A stretch of DNA of 64,000 nt from Cristatella mucedo (lineage: Eukaryota > Bryozoa > Phylactolaemata > Cristatellidae), in NCBI GenBank assembly GCA_009760855.2, contig WPIO01000047.1:2744001-2808000 (forward strand). Reading direction: 5' to 3'. A program made the translations under genes and the position numbers. Position 1 is the stretch's first letter. Each line of letters opens with the position of its first letter. The notes under the pieces are model-generated. The model was not told the DNA's origin, did not search any database, and saw only the letters and a program-made list of their open reading frames with translations. Shown here in pieces: positions 1 through 12,944 of this stretch.

Positions 1-669
1 GACTTTGTTTTGAAGGCCGGCAGCCGTCCTCAGCAGTGGACCAGTGTCTACTCTGCCTCCGTGGGCTCTCGTACAACGAAGGGTGAATCAAGTGCGCTCG
101 CTGCACTACCCTGCTCCTAGCTACCGCTCAGGCCTCAGGAGTGCACTCAGGCGCCGTCTCGGCCGCGCTTTACGCGGTCCAAGTCGCGGCCGCGTATCGT
201 GTCTTAAAGGCATTTGCATCTTGACATGATTCCTCGCAGTAACTCGAAGCTCTCTGGATGCTGGCAAAGCGCAACAGAAGCCGAACGAGGCCGGTGCTTC
301 GCGGCCCAGGAATTGTGCCGCCACAAAGGGCCATTCATTCTGCACGCAGTCTTTAACAATGTCCCGGCGTATCCAAGCGTCCGTCGGACATTGTACTCGA
401 CACTTTTGAGTGCGCACTTCATCTTTCTACAGTGAAGCAGCCTTTGTGAGTTTCCATTAAGTGAAAATAGCTGCCCTCTGCTGAGGCCACGCTCGCTTCT
501 CCTTCGGGTAAATGCGCGAACCTGTTACGAAAGCCTCGCCTATCGCTTCTCTTGGCCGCCATGAGGTTGCAGCCTCTCACTACAAGAAACGCGAGCCGCA
601 CTTTCCCGCGTCTTTGTCTTTCGCTACTTCGACGGCTCTCACGCGCGGCCCGCTAGACTCGCGCCCTTC
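1..669. other. No recognised feature
   Basis: Moderately GC-rich with short overlapping frames. No family recognised. Confidence 0.5.
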
Positions 670-870
670 CCTCCTACTCACTACCTCAACTGCTCTCCTA
701 ACTCTGCTATGCTTCCCACTTTCTCTTTGTTGCGTGAGAGAAGTCTGTTGGCTACCGAATGCATACCGAAAGCCGCTTAGGCTGTGAGTGCGCTATACAA
801 AACTCTCCTGCGTAACACCCACATGGTCTTTATGACTTTGTGGAGTTACTGACGGAGATACATTCCCTCC
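670..870 (+). mobile_element. LINE-B 3' end
   Basis: TCTGTTGGCTACCGAATGCA, GTGAGTGCGCTATACAAAAC, then CTGACGGAGATACATT. It matches the ends of the copies at 18301 and 54405. Confidence 0.8.
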
Positions 871-1074
871 ACCGCTGCGTTGACTTCACCTACTGGCGAC
901 TTCGGCGATGCTAGAGGCCGCTCAACAATTGAGCAGACCAATGTCCGCAGCTACTTTTTGAAATGCTAGTTTTAATTTAAACGCCGAAGACTCAGCTGCT
1001 ACCTGTTCAGTCGCTTCAGAAACGAGAAAGGGCTTACCATCGGCAAGGTCAATTACTTCGAGTTAATCATTGAT

Positions 1075-1345
1075 ATAATAATAATAGTAATGCATTCGTT
1101 AATGCGCCCTCTGAGAACTTTATCTTTTCTAGGCACGTTACAATTGCTTTAAAGGAATCATGATCGAATGGCTAGTGGTAGCGTGCTCAATGACAACAAG
1201 CAGAGCATGGTTACAATAATGACATGCTCAGGGTCAGCATGCAAATGGGATCAGTGGCAGCATGCAAAATGTCGGCATGCATAAGCACACAAAGCACAAA
1301 TCTTGTGGACCCACTAAATGCTGTAATAAATAGATTTGTTTTTAG
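1075..1345 (-). mobile_element. LINE-A 3' UTR fragment
   Basis: Reverse-complement (ATT)n tail, stem-loop, then the GCATGCTGACCCTG-type 3' UTR. No coding sequence remains. Confidence 0.75.
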
Positions 1346-3754
1346 TTAGCAGACATCCTCGAGCAATTTCTTTAAGAAGGAAGGATATTTCTTTTTTGCG
1401 GGTCGGTTAGTTGTTCCCACTTGAGGCTTCTCGGACGATTTCTCCCGAGCTTGGATGAGGACCGAGGGAGGTATGTTTGCTAGTGACCATATTGCGTTGC
1501 CGTCGTATAAAGCCCAACGCATTTGCTTCGACACTAAGGAATGCTGCGACGTAAAGCCAATGCGCTTGATCGTTTTCTTATTATAAACACGCAAAAACTT
1601 AACTGCCTATCTAATAATTAAGCACTTTCAATTTAAGTCGTGCTTTGAATTGAACTCCTTATGGCATCTCTGTGCGTGAGCACCTGCTTCCAGGATGGAT
1701 GCAAAAAGAACCTACATGGAGGACGCATTCGGGTACAAAACGTTTAGGAATAGAGTCTCCTGTTAACAGGGCAGATTTATTGCTGTTTAAAATCTTGAGC
1801 CTTTATTTAGATAATGGATACTAAGCTATCGATAAATCGCAACATGCTACATGATTCGCAGATGCTAAGGCAGAATTAACCAAGCTGCACTTTTTGCGAT
1901 GACGTTATTGAAGCATGCTAGTTTCAATTTATATTACGATGAAAGAGAAAAATGTTAGGAAATATATCCCCATATCAAATGCATAGATATAGGAGCTCCA
2001 CTGAGAAAGGAGCTTCATTGAGCAGAAACTTGGTTTTTTTTAAAGTCCAGTGTCTGGCTTTAGTTTTCCTAAAGTGCATTGTTTCGCATTCGGCGCTGGG
2101 GAGTAATAATGATGCCTTTATATTGCTCCTCTGGAGTATCAAAATCTAGACAGACGCTTAATAACTCCCTGTAAGAAAGCCACTAACCGAAGAGTAGAAT
2201 GACAAGTCGTCTTGCTTTGCCAAGCATGCCTAAGCACACAGCTTTCATGCTTGTATAAGCATGATAAATTACGGTACTGCAGTCTAGGTAGCTGGTTAAT
2301 AGAATCCCTGGTTATAAATATGCACTGACTCGTGCTCGTGGTCGTGCAAAGTAAGCACGCAATGTACGCACAAACAAACGAAGACAATGTCTTATTGGCG
2401 TTAAACGTCGGAATATAGAAGCCACCCATGTGCGAATGTCGCCTATGCAGGCTGCAAGAGAATTAAGTGAACTGCATGCAGAGCGAAGCTTGGAACGGTC
2501 GACGGACGGGTTTATTTGAATTCCATTGGTGTGGAAGTGAAAACCGAGATTGTGCTTTTCGATGGCCTAGGCTAAATTAATAGTGCAGACTCAGTAAATA
2601 AGAGGACTAATCATAAAATCCGAAGGTATCCCATTGCATCGAGCAACTCTATTGAACGGCAGCTAATAATAGCTGCACGGTGATATCTCTCAGTGAGGTT
2701 GAAACTAACCCGTTTAGCACAAAACCAGCGATATCTGGGCATGTCGAGAGGCACTCCAGAAAGACCTGGTAATATATTTTTTCTAAGGCTGATGAGAAAT
2801 CAGATGGAACTAGCATGATAAAAATAAACTGTGCAGATCGATATGTTTCAGACGTTATTTTAAACCGAAACACAGCAGTTTCTGTTGAGTTATTTGTCAA
2901 AATCTCCATTGCAACTTGCTAGATAGCTCTGAAAAACTGAAATGATTGTTTAGCCGGTCGGCCACCAATTTTTCACTTGTCTTGGCTTAGAAAGGCAAAA
3001 TAGTGAGTTACTAGCGAAAACTAAAGTGTAAAAAGTGCCTCATTTGAGAACGGGAGCAATATAATTTTTAGATGTTAGATATCATCAATGAAGAACAAGC
3101 TTCTTTTATGGCTTACTGGCTTCACTTTTCGATTTAAAGAAGCTATCCTAAAGTACTAAAATAATCCCGGTGCAAAACTAGAGTACTGTTTTTCATCAGA
3201 ACTACCCTTCAAATTAGCTAGGAGAATAACTTGAGCTCGACATCTACAGATTTAAAAATCTAACCGGCACCGACGAAGATGCATGCAGAAAAAATCTCAT
3301 TCTAAGAGATAAGGATAGAGATAGCTCAATATCTGCCTATAAGAAGGCCTTTCCAGGCTCGCTGCGCTGGGCATCATGTCTCATGAGTGAGATTGTATAG
3401 TCTACTGATGAATTACGATTATACACTGCAGCCTTTACATGGCTTGCGAGTCCAATCACACGACTAATGCAATGGTGATCGAGGGAATATAATTCAGCTA
3501 AGCAGAACCTGCACGAAAAGATTGTGACGCGAGCTGTTCTGCGAGAACCGTCGGGCTGATTGGAAGTGTAAGTGTTACGCGAAAGTTGGGCAGGATTGAT
3601 GAAGATGCAGCACCAAGCTATCCTTCCGTAATAGTCGAAGGATACCCACAGAGAGCAGCTTTAAAATGCACCTGCGAAATCAGACCCGAGCGAATTCTGG
3701 GTTTTAGAATGCCGTTTTGTAAGAAGCTCAGCACGACGGTGCGTCAATGAGAGA
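1346..3754. other. No recognised feature
   Basis: AT-leaning unique-looking sequence. Frames of up to 96 codons have no recognisable domain. Confidence 0.5.
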
Positions 3755-5295
3755 TAATAACAATAATGCACTTGATAAAGCGCCCTCAGAGAACCTAATC
3801 TCTTTCTAGGCGCTTTACATTTGCTGCAAAGTGAAATGCAATTGAATGGTAAGTAAAATCATGCTTGAAAAACAAGCAAAATGAATAATATGGTTAGGGG
3901 TGACATGGACAGGGTCAGCATGCAAATGTGGTTAGTGGCAGCATGCACAGTGTCAGCACGCATAAGCACATCAAAGACGAATCACATGGACCCACTAAAT
4001 GCTGTCCTAAATAGGTGTATTTATAAGTTCCTTTTAAATGTGGTCAGGTCAGGGGATGTTCTGACGCAGGTCGGGAGGGAGTTCCACGCTTTGGGAGCAT
4101 ACGAACTAATGCACGGTCTCCAAAGGATTCAAGGTTTGTACAAGGTATTTCTAGACTGTTGGATTCCGAAAAGCGGGTGGTACGATGCTTGGCCTGATGG
4201 GGTAGTATATCTGAGAGATAGGCTGGAGCCATAAAATGAAGGGACCTAAAAGTGAGCGACAAAACCTCGAAGTCAATCCGTTGCTTGACTGGTAGCCAGT
4301 GCAGGTCGGCGAGAAGTGGAGTAATGTGGCAACAGCGACGCTCACAACAGACAAGCCTAGCTGCAGAGTTTTGCACCAACTGCAATCGCCTGATCGCACA
4401 TGCTGGTAGTCCAGTAAGCAGTGAGTTGCAGAAGTCGAGACAGGATGTCACAAATGCATGGACTAACTTGGACGTGGTATCCTTATCTAAACAAGCCCTA
4501 ATTTTAGCAATGTTATGAAGCTGAAAATAGGCGGATTTGACTGTGGAGCTGATATGGTGGTCTAACCAGAGGTTGCTTTGGAATATGACACCTAGATGCG
4601 CCTAGAGAGAGATTAAGTTCTCTGAGGGCGCTTTATCGAGTGAATTATCATTAGATTTTGAGCTGATTCAACAGGAGATATGCAGGCAGAGCCAATTTTG
4701 AGAGTCAGCCTTTCCGATCTCTGAATCACACTGGGTTTGCCCATAACTAGTAAGTTAGTTTTATCATCGTTAAGTTTTAGAAAATTTGCTGCCATCCATG
4801 TGTGGATTTCATCAATGAATGCAGCAAGTGAGTTGAGAGAATTTGAGGTGCTTGAAGGCTGGGAGGGATCAAAGCAAAGGTACAACTGAGTGTCATCCGC
4901 ATAGAAGTGAAAGCCTAGATTGTGCTTGGCGATCACATCAGCAAGAGGGAGAGTATAAACCATAAAAAGAACCGGACCTCACACGGAGCCCTGCGGTACT
5001 CCATATTTTAGAGGTACTTCAGATGATCTTTGTCCATTCACGTCAATACTCTGGAGTCTCCCACTGAGATAGGACCTGAACCACTGCAGAGCAGTGCCAG
5101 TGATGCCCAGGCGACATGAGAGGCGCTCTAGAAGAACTTTGTGATCGATAATATCAAAAGCTGCCGAAAGATCAAGCAAAACAAGCAGAGACAATCTACC
5201 CATGTCTGCATTCCTAAGTAGGTCGTTGTACACCCTAAGCAATGCTGATGGGGGAGGGATCAGAGGAAGGCTGGAAGGGATCAAAGCAAACGTAC
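3755..5295 (-). mobile_element. LINE-A copy with RT and 3' UTR
   Basis: 5'-truncated minus-strand copy. Readable parts include DLSAAFDIIDHKVLLERL, FHFYADDTQLYL, FLKLNDDKTNLL and TSCLDFCNSLLTGLPACAI. A 54-bp LINE-A tail in plus orientation interrupts it at 4598. Near its 5' edge a 29-bp segment (4855-4883) reappears at 5267-5295. Confidence 0.88.
4598..4651 (+). mobile_element. Minimal 54-bp LINE-A insertion nested in another LINE-A
   Basis: Only the terminal stem-loop and the start of the tail (GCGCCTAGAGAGAGATTAAG through GAATTATCAT) inserted into the minus-strand copy. It is flanked by a 5-bp direct repeat TAGAT at 4593-4597 and 4652-4656. Confidence 0.7.
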
Positions 5296-6107
5296 AGAGA
5301 GGCTTGAGATGCTGGCCATTGGACGGCGAGCGCTAAGTGCACTAAGCGATCAGTTGATCTGGCTACAGAGGATCTGACTACAGAGCTGAATGTGAGCGCA
5401 AGCAGCTACAAGAAGAGGCGGAAGGAGTTTCCTTGGCCACTACTGTCCTTTCTGCCCTTCAGCCGCTCATCCGGGCCTGTAACCCGATCCACGGCTACCT
5501 GAGCCAAGATCGTTGTTCAACTGCTTCGTAGGACACGTGAGGTTCGCTACTAGTCCGACACTAGACTCAAGCGTTCCCGTCAGTCACTCTTTTTGATTTC
5601 ATTATGCAATCTCTCTTGGTATAAAACAGAACGGCTAAAGTTTAAATTCTCATTGCAGCTACAGTTTGCAATGCCTTGTATAGTGCATACGGTACAAAAA
5701 CTTTGATAGAAGATATACAAATTCACTAGGGCTGTAGAAAGATCTCAATATCATTCCACACATTTTTGCTGAGGTCGTGGAACGCAGTTTACTTTTACTT
5801 GAGCTCAATTATGAAGAGCGTGAGCTCATACCGTAAAAGCAGCCGTAAATTATGGCTGCAAATTATGACTACGGGTGACCTTAAGCAGTAAAATTGATTG
5901 GATGGGACTTGGCATTTCATTTTGCCTCCAGCAGCCAGTTCTAGTTGAGGCATTTGGCAGAGCTTTTGGCTTTGAAGTCGTGCATCTTGAGAGCCTTGAG
6001 GATATTGCTTATAAATGAGAACAGCTACTTAGCGAAAGCTAAGGCTGCCTAAGGCATCCTATAGAGAGCTGCCAAAATAGATTACAGCTATTGGTCCTCG
6101 GGCCGAG
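5296..6107. other. No recognised feature
   Basis: Nothing identified beyond ordinary intergenic sequence. Confidence 0.5.
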
Positions 6108-6290
6108 TGACACTTAAAATATTAATTCATTTGCATAGCGCCCCAAGAGAACTTAATCTCTATTCAGGTGCTTCACACATGCCTCGGGGCTCGAGCCACG
6201 ACCTCAGTCAGACCTTGGTCCGGGGCGAGCACCTAAACCGCTGGACCAAACTAGCTCCACTGCATTTGCGACCTTCAAACGATAGACAGT
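6108..6290 (-). mobile_element. SINE-2, uninterrupted copy
   Basis: On the minus strand: head GTCCAGCGGTTTAGGTGCTC, CGTGGCTCGAGCCCC (B-box-like), then a tail GAATAGAGATTAAGTTCTC and GGGGCGCTATGCAAATG that matches the LINE-A 3' end. Confidence 0.7.
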
Positions 6291-6313
6291 TTGCTGCTTC
6301 TGATTTAATCGGG

Positions 6314-6424
<111 letters not shown>

Positions 6425-7124
6425 CCACGCGCTGAGCGGGAAACTGCAACGGCCATTCTACCGAGGCTCCTCCCGTGAGAGCGGCAGGTATAGTTTTTTC
6501 CTGATGCGCCTTCGCCACGACGGACGAGAACAGTATCTCAGTAGTGATACTTTAACTGGATACTTGCGCTTACTAAGGCCGAAGGGAACACGTGAGCTAA
6601 CAAGCCAAACAGCCAAGTAAAGACGGCCAATGGGGGGCTTCAAATTGCAGCCCGTGCGGATGTCTTATCGGCGTTATTTGAATTAAGCTATGCCAAACCA
6701 AATGAGGCCATGGACGTACTCTCGCCATCCGCATCCAAATCTCTCGGTCTCCATCAGTTGCCGTGGCGCACGAGCGCACGAGCAAGAAGAGACACTTGGC
6801 TAGCCATGCCCAAGCCTGTATAAGCTCGCAGCGGCTATACGCTCGCTAATTGTCTTTCTGTTGCGAATCGTGAAAGGACGTCTGAGCTAACGATCTGACG
6901 CGTCTGCCCAAGGCATCGTGCAGCTTGAGCGAGGGCGAAGATATGGCGTCTAGCCCTTCCTTGGCTATTGGCGTCAAGTCAGCATGAGCAGCCGAGAAAG
7001 ACCTAGAGCCCCTCATGGCACCTTCACTAATCCTAGGTGGGTGGGTTTTATCCAGTAGGAGGACTCTCAGAGTCGCTCAAGTCAATGACTATATGGACGA
7101 GTTGTTTTTAGTTAAATTTTATGA
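6425..7124. other. No recognised feature
   Basis: Nothing identified between the (CT)n tract and the possible SINE. Confidence 0.5.
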
Positions 7125-7260
7125 TTGAGATTACTCTTTATTTACATAGCACCCCTGCTGGCAGAAACGCTGGGCGTTTGGCATTCTAAAGTCACTAATA
7201 TTGTTGTGTCTCTGGTAACGCGAGCCCAAGTTCGAACAGGCAACGCTAGCTATACATTAA
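7125..7260 (-). mobile_element. Possible SINE
   Basis: Minus strand shows GCCTGTTCGAACTTGGGCTC (B-box-like) and ends GGGGTGCTATGTAAATAAAG, a SINE/LINE-type tail. Family unclear. Confidence 0.35.
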
Positions 7261-7412
7261 GTTCACTTTCCTTTCGTTGCACTGCCTTTTAAAGCGGCCG
7301 AAGAACTTGAATGCTTCAAATATGCACTTTTAAAATAAGCTACATCTGTCCCAATATTATTGCTTAGTGATTGATAAAAAAGATATTGCTTAGTGATCCT
7401 GGAAGCGATCTT

Positions 7413-7414
<2 letters not shown>

Positions 7415-7480
<66 letters not shown>

Positions 7481-7512
7481 AACACACACACCCGCACACA
7501 CACACTCTCTTT
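7415..7512. repeat. (CT)n then (CA)n microsatellite
   Basis: Pure CT to 7477, then a short CA-rich segment. Confidence 0.95.
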
Positions 7513-7799
7513 TCCTCCAGCAGTCTCGAACAGTCTTATCAATAATTTCTTGCATTCGTCGCCTTTAAAGCCACTTCCAATATTTTTAAGGTCGCCTGCT
7601 CTCCTCCCTGTTGCCTACCGACTCCGACTCCCCGTCCCGAACCCAAATCCGATTACCGCTCCTTTGAGTCTGTCAGATGCACTGGCGTCTCTCTCGCTCG
7701 TCCGCGAGTGTCTCGCGCGCTTGAGTTGCTACCCTCTCATTTACCGGTAAGCCTAATTAGGTCGTACACCCCTTTTCGCTTCCACTAGGCAGCCTTCGA

Positions 7800-9250
7800 G
7801 AGTTTTACGGCGCCAAATGAGCAGCAGCTAAAGGTCGCCCATCAGCGCTCTTTGCCTTGCGGCTTTTCGGATTACGTACAAAAGAAACGCCGACAGTCGC
7901 CCGGTCTCTGCCTAGGCTCTGGCTCTCCGATCGCGCCCCCCCCCCGCCCGCCAGCGGGACAGCGTTCGCGATTGGCATCGACTGGTTAGCACGACCTCCA
8001 GTCCGCGCTCGACTGTGGCTGCACTTTGTCTGCGCGGCGTTCGGCTCGTCGCGGGCGGCTTTTGACGATCCGCTTTCGTGCGCGCTCTCTCCTCCTGAAA
8101 TCGCGTCGCCGGACGAGGCCGCAGCGTGACTCGGCGAGCTCGGCGGCCCCGCACCCGGCGCTTCTCCAGTCTGCACGGGCAGCGTAACAAGCAGCGCGCC
8201 GCCGCAGTGCCGACTGCCGCTGGTCGTCGCCAGCCGACGGTGTCCGGCGGCAGGCGGAAGGCTAAAAGTGGCTCGACTCGAGCAGCCAGTAGCGCCGCAC
8301 GCGCGGTACGAGCGGCTGGCTTTGAAGGCGCAAGCAGCGCGCGGCGAACGCACGCACGAGCCCGCCGCCTAGAGTCGCGCGCCGGCCGTCGGCGCAGTGT
8401 GCGGCGCCGCGAGCCGCTGGATAACCCGCGCGGCGCCGCGACCGAGAACGACCGCGCCGGCGCGGCGCTCCTCCGAACCCGAAGCGCAGCCGCTGCGGCG
8501 ACTTACCGCGAGGCGCTCGGTCTGCCGGCGGCGCTCGTGGACGCCCGTCCGACCACCCGCCCGCAGTGCGTCGTGCTTACAGCCGGAACGTCGCGGCCGA
8601 TGCGACTTAAGGACCAGTTCCGCCCAACTGTTCAGCAAACACGCACCCTATTGACGGCGCTGCTCGCTCCGAAGGGCTCTCGCGTCCAATGGCCGCAGGG
8701 GCTGGAGGTAGCTCGCTATCGTCCAGAATGCTGCACGCTGAGTGCGCGCCGGCCACTCTTGCCCCTTGGGTGAGTGTGCCAGAGGTAATGAGCGAGGGGC
8801 CTTCAAGCACCGGCGCTCCCCCTCCCCCGCCGCCGCCGCCGACGCCGCGGCACGTCAGCCTGCCTGCCAAATGTGCAGCCCTTTCGCCGTTGCCGCCGCG
8901 CTGCGCGCTCGCGGACTGCCAATCGGCGCTGGCGAGCTGGCCCTAGTTGTTTGCGGAATGCACGCTTTCGCTTCGCCCGCACCTGCTCTGCCCACAGTGC
9001 GGCTGGCAGTGGCCTTCTGCCTGCCGCACTGCACGCCTTCACCTCTTCTAGCACCCGCCTCACCGCGGCAACGAGGGTGTCGCGTGCCATAGCTACTGCG
9101 ATAGCACTGCGGCTCAGGCGTGGATACAATTAATGGTCAGGTCAATTAAGACTATACGAGCCGCGAGCGGGCAAGAGTTCGCCGTTGGGCCTGGGTAGGG
9201 GTGGGGGGCAGCGCCTACCCCCTTTCTTCTGGAAGCATTTAAACAGTCAC
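7800..9250. other. CpG-rich GC island 1
   Basis: Sharply more G+C- and CpG-rich than its surroundings, with GCC/CGG runs near 8820-8850. Overlapping frames of 80-215 codons exist on both strands, the signature of few stops in GC-rich DNA rather than genes; none shows a recognisable domain. It may be an unmethylated promoter island of a gene I cannot see. Confidence 0.6.
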
Positions 9251-9365
9251 TGAACAGAGCGTCTGAAGCATCGAAGCTGCCTCGTCGCAGTCCGCTACCC
9301 TCGTGCATAAGCGTGCTCGGAAGCGGGCTCAGAGCAGAATAAAAGGCCAAGTGCATCCACTGACC

Positions 9366-9860
9366 AGTGTGCGTGTGTGACTGGGAGCGTGCGTGCGCGC
9401 GTGTGTGCATGTATCTGTGCATGGGCTTGTGTGTGCGTGCGCGGGCGCCGGTGTGGGCGTGTGTGTGTGTGTTTTTGTGTGCGTGTGTGTGTGTGTGCGC
9501 GCGCGTGCGTGTGTGAGTGTGAGCGTGCGTGCGTGCGTGTGGGTGAGTGCATGTATCTGCGTGTGTGTTTGTGTGTGCGTGCATGTATCTGTGTGTGTTT
9601 GTGTGTGCGTTTGTGTGTGTGTGTTTTTGTGTGCATGTGTGTGTTCGCGCGAGCGCCTGTGTGTGTGTATGTGTGTGAGAGTGTGAACGTGCGTGCTTGT
9701 GTGTGTGTGCGTGCGTGCGTGCGTGCGTGCGTGTTTGCGTGTGCGAGCTTGGGTGCGTGCATGTGTGTTTTTTGTGCGTGCGTGGATGCGTGTGAGCATG
9801 TGTGCGTGTATGTGTGTGTGTGTGCGCGCGCGCGCGCGCGTGAGTGTGTGCGTGCGCGCA
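9366..9860. repeat. GT/GC-rich compound microsatellite
   Basis: Nearly 500 bp of alternating purine-pyrimidine sequence, mostly GT with GCGT, GCAT and TTTGT interruptions and a (GC)n core at 9823-9840. Long frames on both strands are artefacts. Confidence 0.95.
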
Positions 9861-9934
9861 TTTCGGTCGCGGGAACCTTTCCTAAGAACTCATCGAGACT
9901 ATATGCAATGTAATGCGTGTGTATATCTAAGCCT

Positions 9935-10350
9935 TTAACTCCACAGAGCCACAAGGACTGAATTGGGTGTCGCAGAAGATTTTTCCACTACTAGTTGCAA
10001 GCCTGAGTGACTTTCTGTACACTTACTTCAACCGACAATACAGCAACCAACTTCCTCTCGCACAGCAAAGATAAAGTGAGATGCGCTGAGAATGCGATTA
10101 GCGCGGAAGTAGTATCGACAGGCGGTTATAAAAGGCTGTGCCATAGTCGGCGGAAGCAGAGACGTCGTGACGTAAGAATAGTGTAAACCAACCAGCTCCA
10201 GAGTTTAGAACCTACAGACCAAAAGCTTCTGTCGCCAACAGTCTTTAAGGGAAGGAATTGTGGAGCTAAAGTGCTTTGCACAATAGACCTAATGGAACGA
10301 GAAGGCTGAAACTGGTGCGGCAGTTCAGCCAGGAAAGAATGAGCCAATTT
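9935..10350 (-). mobile_element. LINE-B 3' region
   Basis: Coding relic FLAELPHQFQPSRSIRSIV and LKTVGDRSFWSVGSKLW, with the 3' end near 9935. Confidence 0.7.
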
Positions 10351-10754
10351 TTGTTGGACCGAACGCCGCTGACGAGAAGCACAAAGCTACCTAATGCCCG
10401 CTGCCTCGGTACCATTACCAAAAGTCTAGCACTCTCCTACCCTGGAGAACGAGTGAGAGGGTGCGCGAGGGCATCAGCACTGCAGCTGGGCGCTGACAGG
10501 TGCTCGCCATCCGACCACCAGCTACTGCACCAGATATTTCTTTAACCCAGCTTGCTCACACGAGACTGGCCGAGGTCAAACAGAACAAGCGGAAGCACCG
10601 CCAGCATTCCAGCGTCTTGATGCAATTGCGCCCGCTCGACCGCTCTCCTTATGTGTGCCCAGATGCGTGCGCGCATGAGTGCCATCGTCTCTATTCGGTT
10701 GTGCTGTAGAAGTGAGTCTTTGGCGGCGAGTTTACAGCAGACGCTACAGTTAGC
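10351..10754. other. No recognised feature
   Basis: Short frames only; nothing recognised. Confidence 0.5.
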
Positions 10755-10910
10755 ACTTACTAATAATAATAACAATAATAATAAGAATAATATTTTTGTT
10801 GTCGCGCCCTCGGAGAAATAAATCTCTTTCTGTGCACCTTACATTTGCTGGAAAAAAAGAAGCACGATCTAATGGCTTGCGGTATCACGCTCAATGACAA
10901 TAAAACAAAA
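10755..10910 (-). mobile_element. LINE-A 3' end fragment
   Basis: AAT-rich tail, CGCGCCCTCGGAGAAATAAA stem-loop relic and a short 3' UTR. Confidence 0.65.
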
Positions 10911-12944
10911 TTTTGCTGTAACAGTTATCAATTAGCAACTCTACCTAGCGCGACAAAGGCCAGCTCTGACAAAGCCGAAATTCCGAATACTTTACGCGGC
11001 ATTCAAAGCCTGAGCAGCTTTCCGTGTGAAACTGATGCCCGATCAGCTTCGGGCTTAAGCAGTAGCGAACAAATACTTTCTCGCTATCTGATTCCTACCA
11101 GAAGCATCGTCTTTTCTGTACTGTAGTTAAAAGTGGAAGCAACGTAGCCGTCTATATCAAATACTTGAGGTCGGTCGCATGCCCTTATTAACCAAGGTTA
11201 TTTCCTGCAAATTTCTTTCGACCGTGCACCTATAGTGACGATTGATTAGGTGGGTGCGCTTGCGGCCTTACATTCCTGTGTTTGTACGCACGTACCTGCA
11301 TGTGGGTGTGTGTGTGTGTGTGTTCGCGTCCACGCGCTCTTCTGAGGTGCGTGCACTTTGCAACCCTTTAAACGTGCACTCAAGGTATGGAACTTATTCT
11401 GATAAGAGACAAACGCTGTAACTTCATCTTAGCCTTCGCTGTTTGCATCAACCACTAGCCTTTCCGTCATCTTACCAGCATTGCGGCTACAGACGCAAGA
11501 AAATGCTTAATTGAAAACATGCTAATTATGCTTGTTAGTGCAATCTAATAGAGAGCATTAAATAAAGACACATTTCACGAACGAAATAACGTACAGTCAC
11601 GAGAACTTTTTTAGCGCACTAAGTAGTCAAAAGCTATTGACCACACTGTTGCGAAACGCTGAAATTTTCCATCGGCTAGATTGGAACAGTATTAAAGATT
11701 ATTAGAAATTCCTAAATTACAGCAATCGGAAACATGATTTCACTTACCGTGATGTTTAGACCTTATTAAAAACGATCTTAAAGTATGTGTAAGCCATCGT
11801 TCGTTAAGGTTGGTGCTATTCGAAAGTAGCCCTCTGTGGCTGACCGACGGCCAACCTATGGAGTCATCTTATATGATTTCGGCTCAGGGGCCTGCTATAG
11901 TAGTAACGGCTGCTAAAGCGCTATAGTCAAATATTTCATTCTCAGAGACAAAAGTGCCTGTTGAAAATACTTTGCAGTTCTAATAGCAGTGCTGCACTGT
12001 TGCGACCAAAGCAAAAAGTTCATTTATCACCAGCAGCAGGGCAGTTTGATTTGCACGTGACTATGTGCAGTCTTGAGGCATCAGTGGGATGATGATTACG
12101 CTCAAACCTGTGCTGCAGTTTTTGCCAAAACGAGGACTTGGATTGACAGCTCGAATCTGGTGAATTAGGTTGAGCCAAGTGAGCCAATCTTCGATCATCC
12201 ATCTCGCATGCGATCATTAGCCGGATGCATTTTTGATGAGCCTGCGTCTCGTTCCGTACCACGTACTCTCACGTCCCAGAGCCGAGATGAGGAACACAGT
12301 GGCCTGCAGCTTTACGGAAAAAATAGACCATACCCATCAACGACATGGCGGATACGCCTAGAAGTTTTCCTCGCGATTAAGGGTCGGTTCCACACCATTG
12401 GTTTCCAGCTGTACAGGCACCCGACGCAGGTTGCACTTTCTCTGTCTCAGCAAGCAGCAATGCTTGGCCAGCCTTCGGCGCCTTCAGTGAGCCGAGGTCC
12501 CGCTGAAAATAATTAATGGATGGGCGACGGGACTAGCGCCGAGCCAATGTAGCCTGAGACCAGAGCTGGGAGTTTCTTTCGTGAGAAGTGAGTCTGGTGA
12601 TTGGAAAGGCTGGACACATCAGGCCGGTGCTAACCTCTTTCAGAATCAAATGCTACCGGAGAACAGCACTCCCGTGAAACGGCTTTCTACTCATCAGGGC
12701 TAGGGCCAGCCCGCACGGCGGCTCGATCCTTGGCTGATTCCTGCGATTTGCAAGTAAAAGCTGCGTTCTCTCGCGATATTCGGGAGCAGACAACTGCTTA
12801 CGTACGCACACGTACTTGATTAAATTAAGACATAAGGCTCACTTTGTGGCTAGTTGCTAACCAAGACCGCCCCCCAGCCAATTCCGTTTCTGACGGTCGA
12901 AGAGTCTAAGGAATGGCATTTATGTATGTACGCAAGTGTGAATC
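10911..12944. other. No recognised feature
   Basis: A frame of 102 codons at 12208-12516 has no recognisable domain and no flanking splice sites I trust. Confidence 0.5.

Noticed and set aside
7805-9129. ORFs of 90-215 codons in GC island 1 as genes
   Set aside because: Same reason: low stop density from base composition, no recognisable domain or splice pattern.
9114-9954. Cys/Val/Arg- and His/Thr-rich ORFs in the GT tract
   Set aside because: Translations of a microsatellite; frames exist on both strands.
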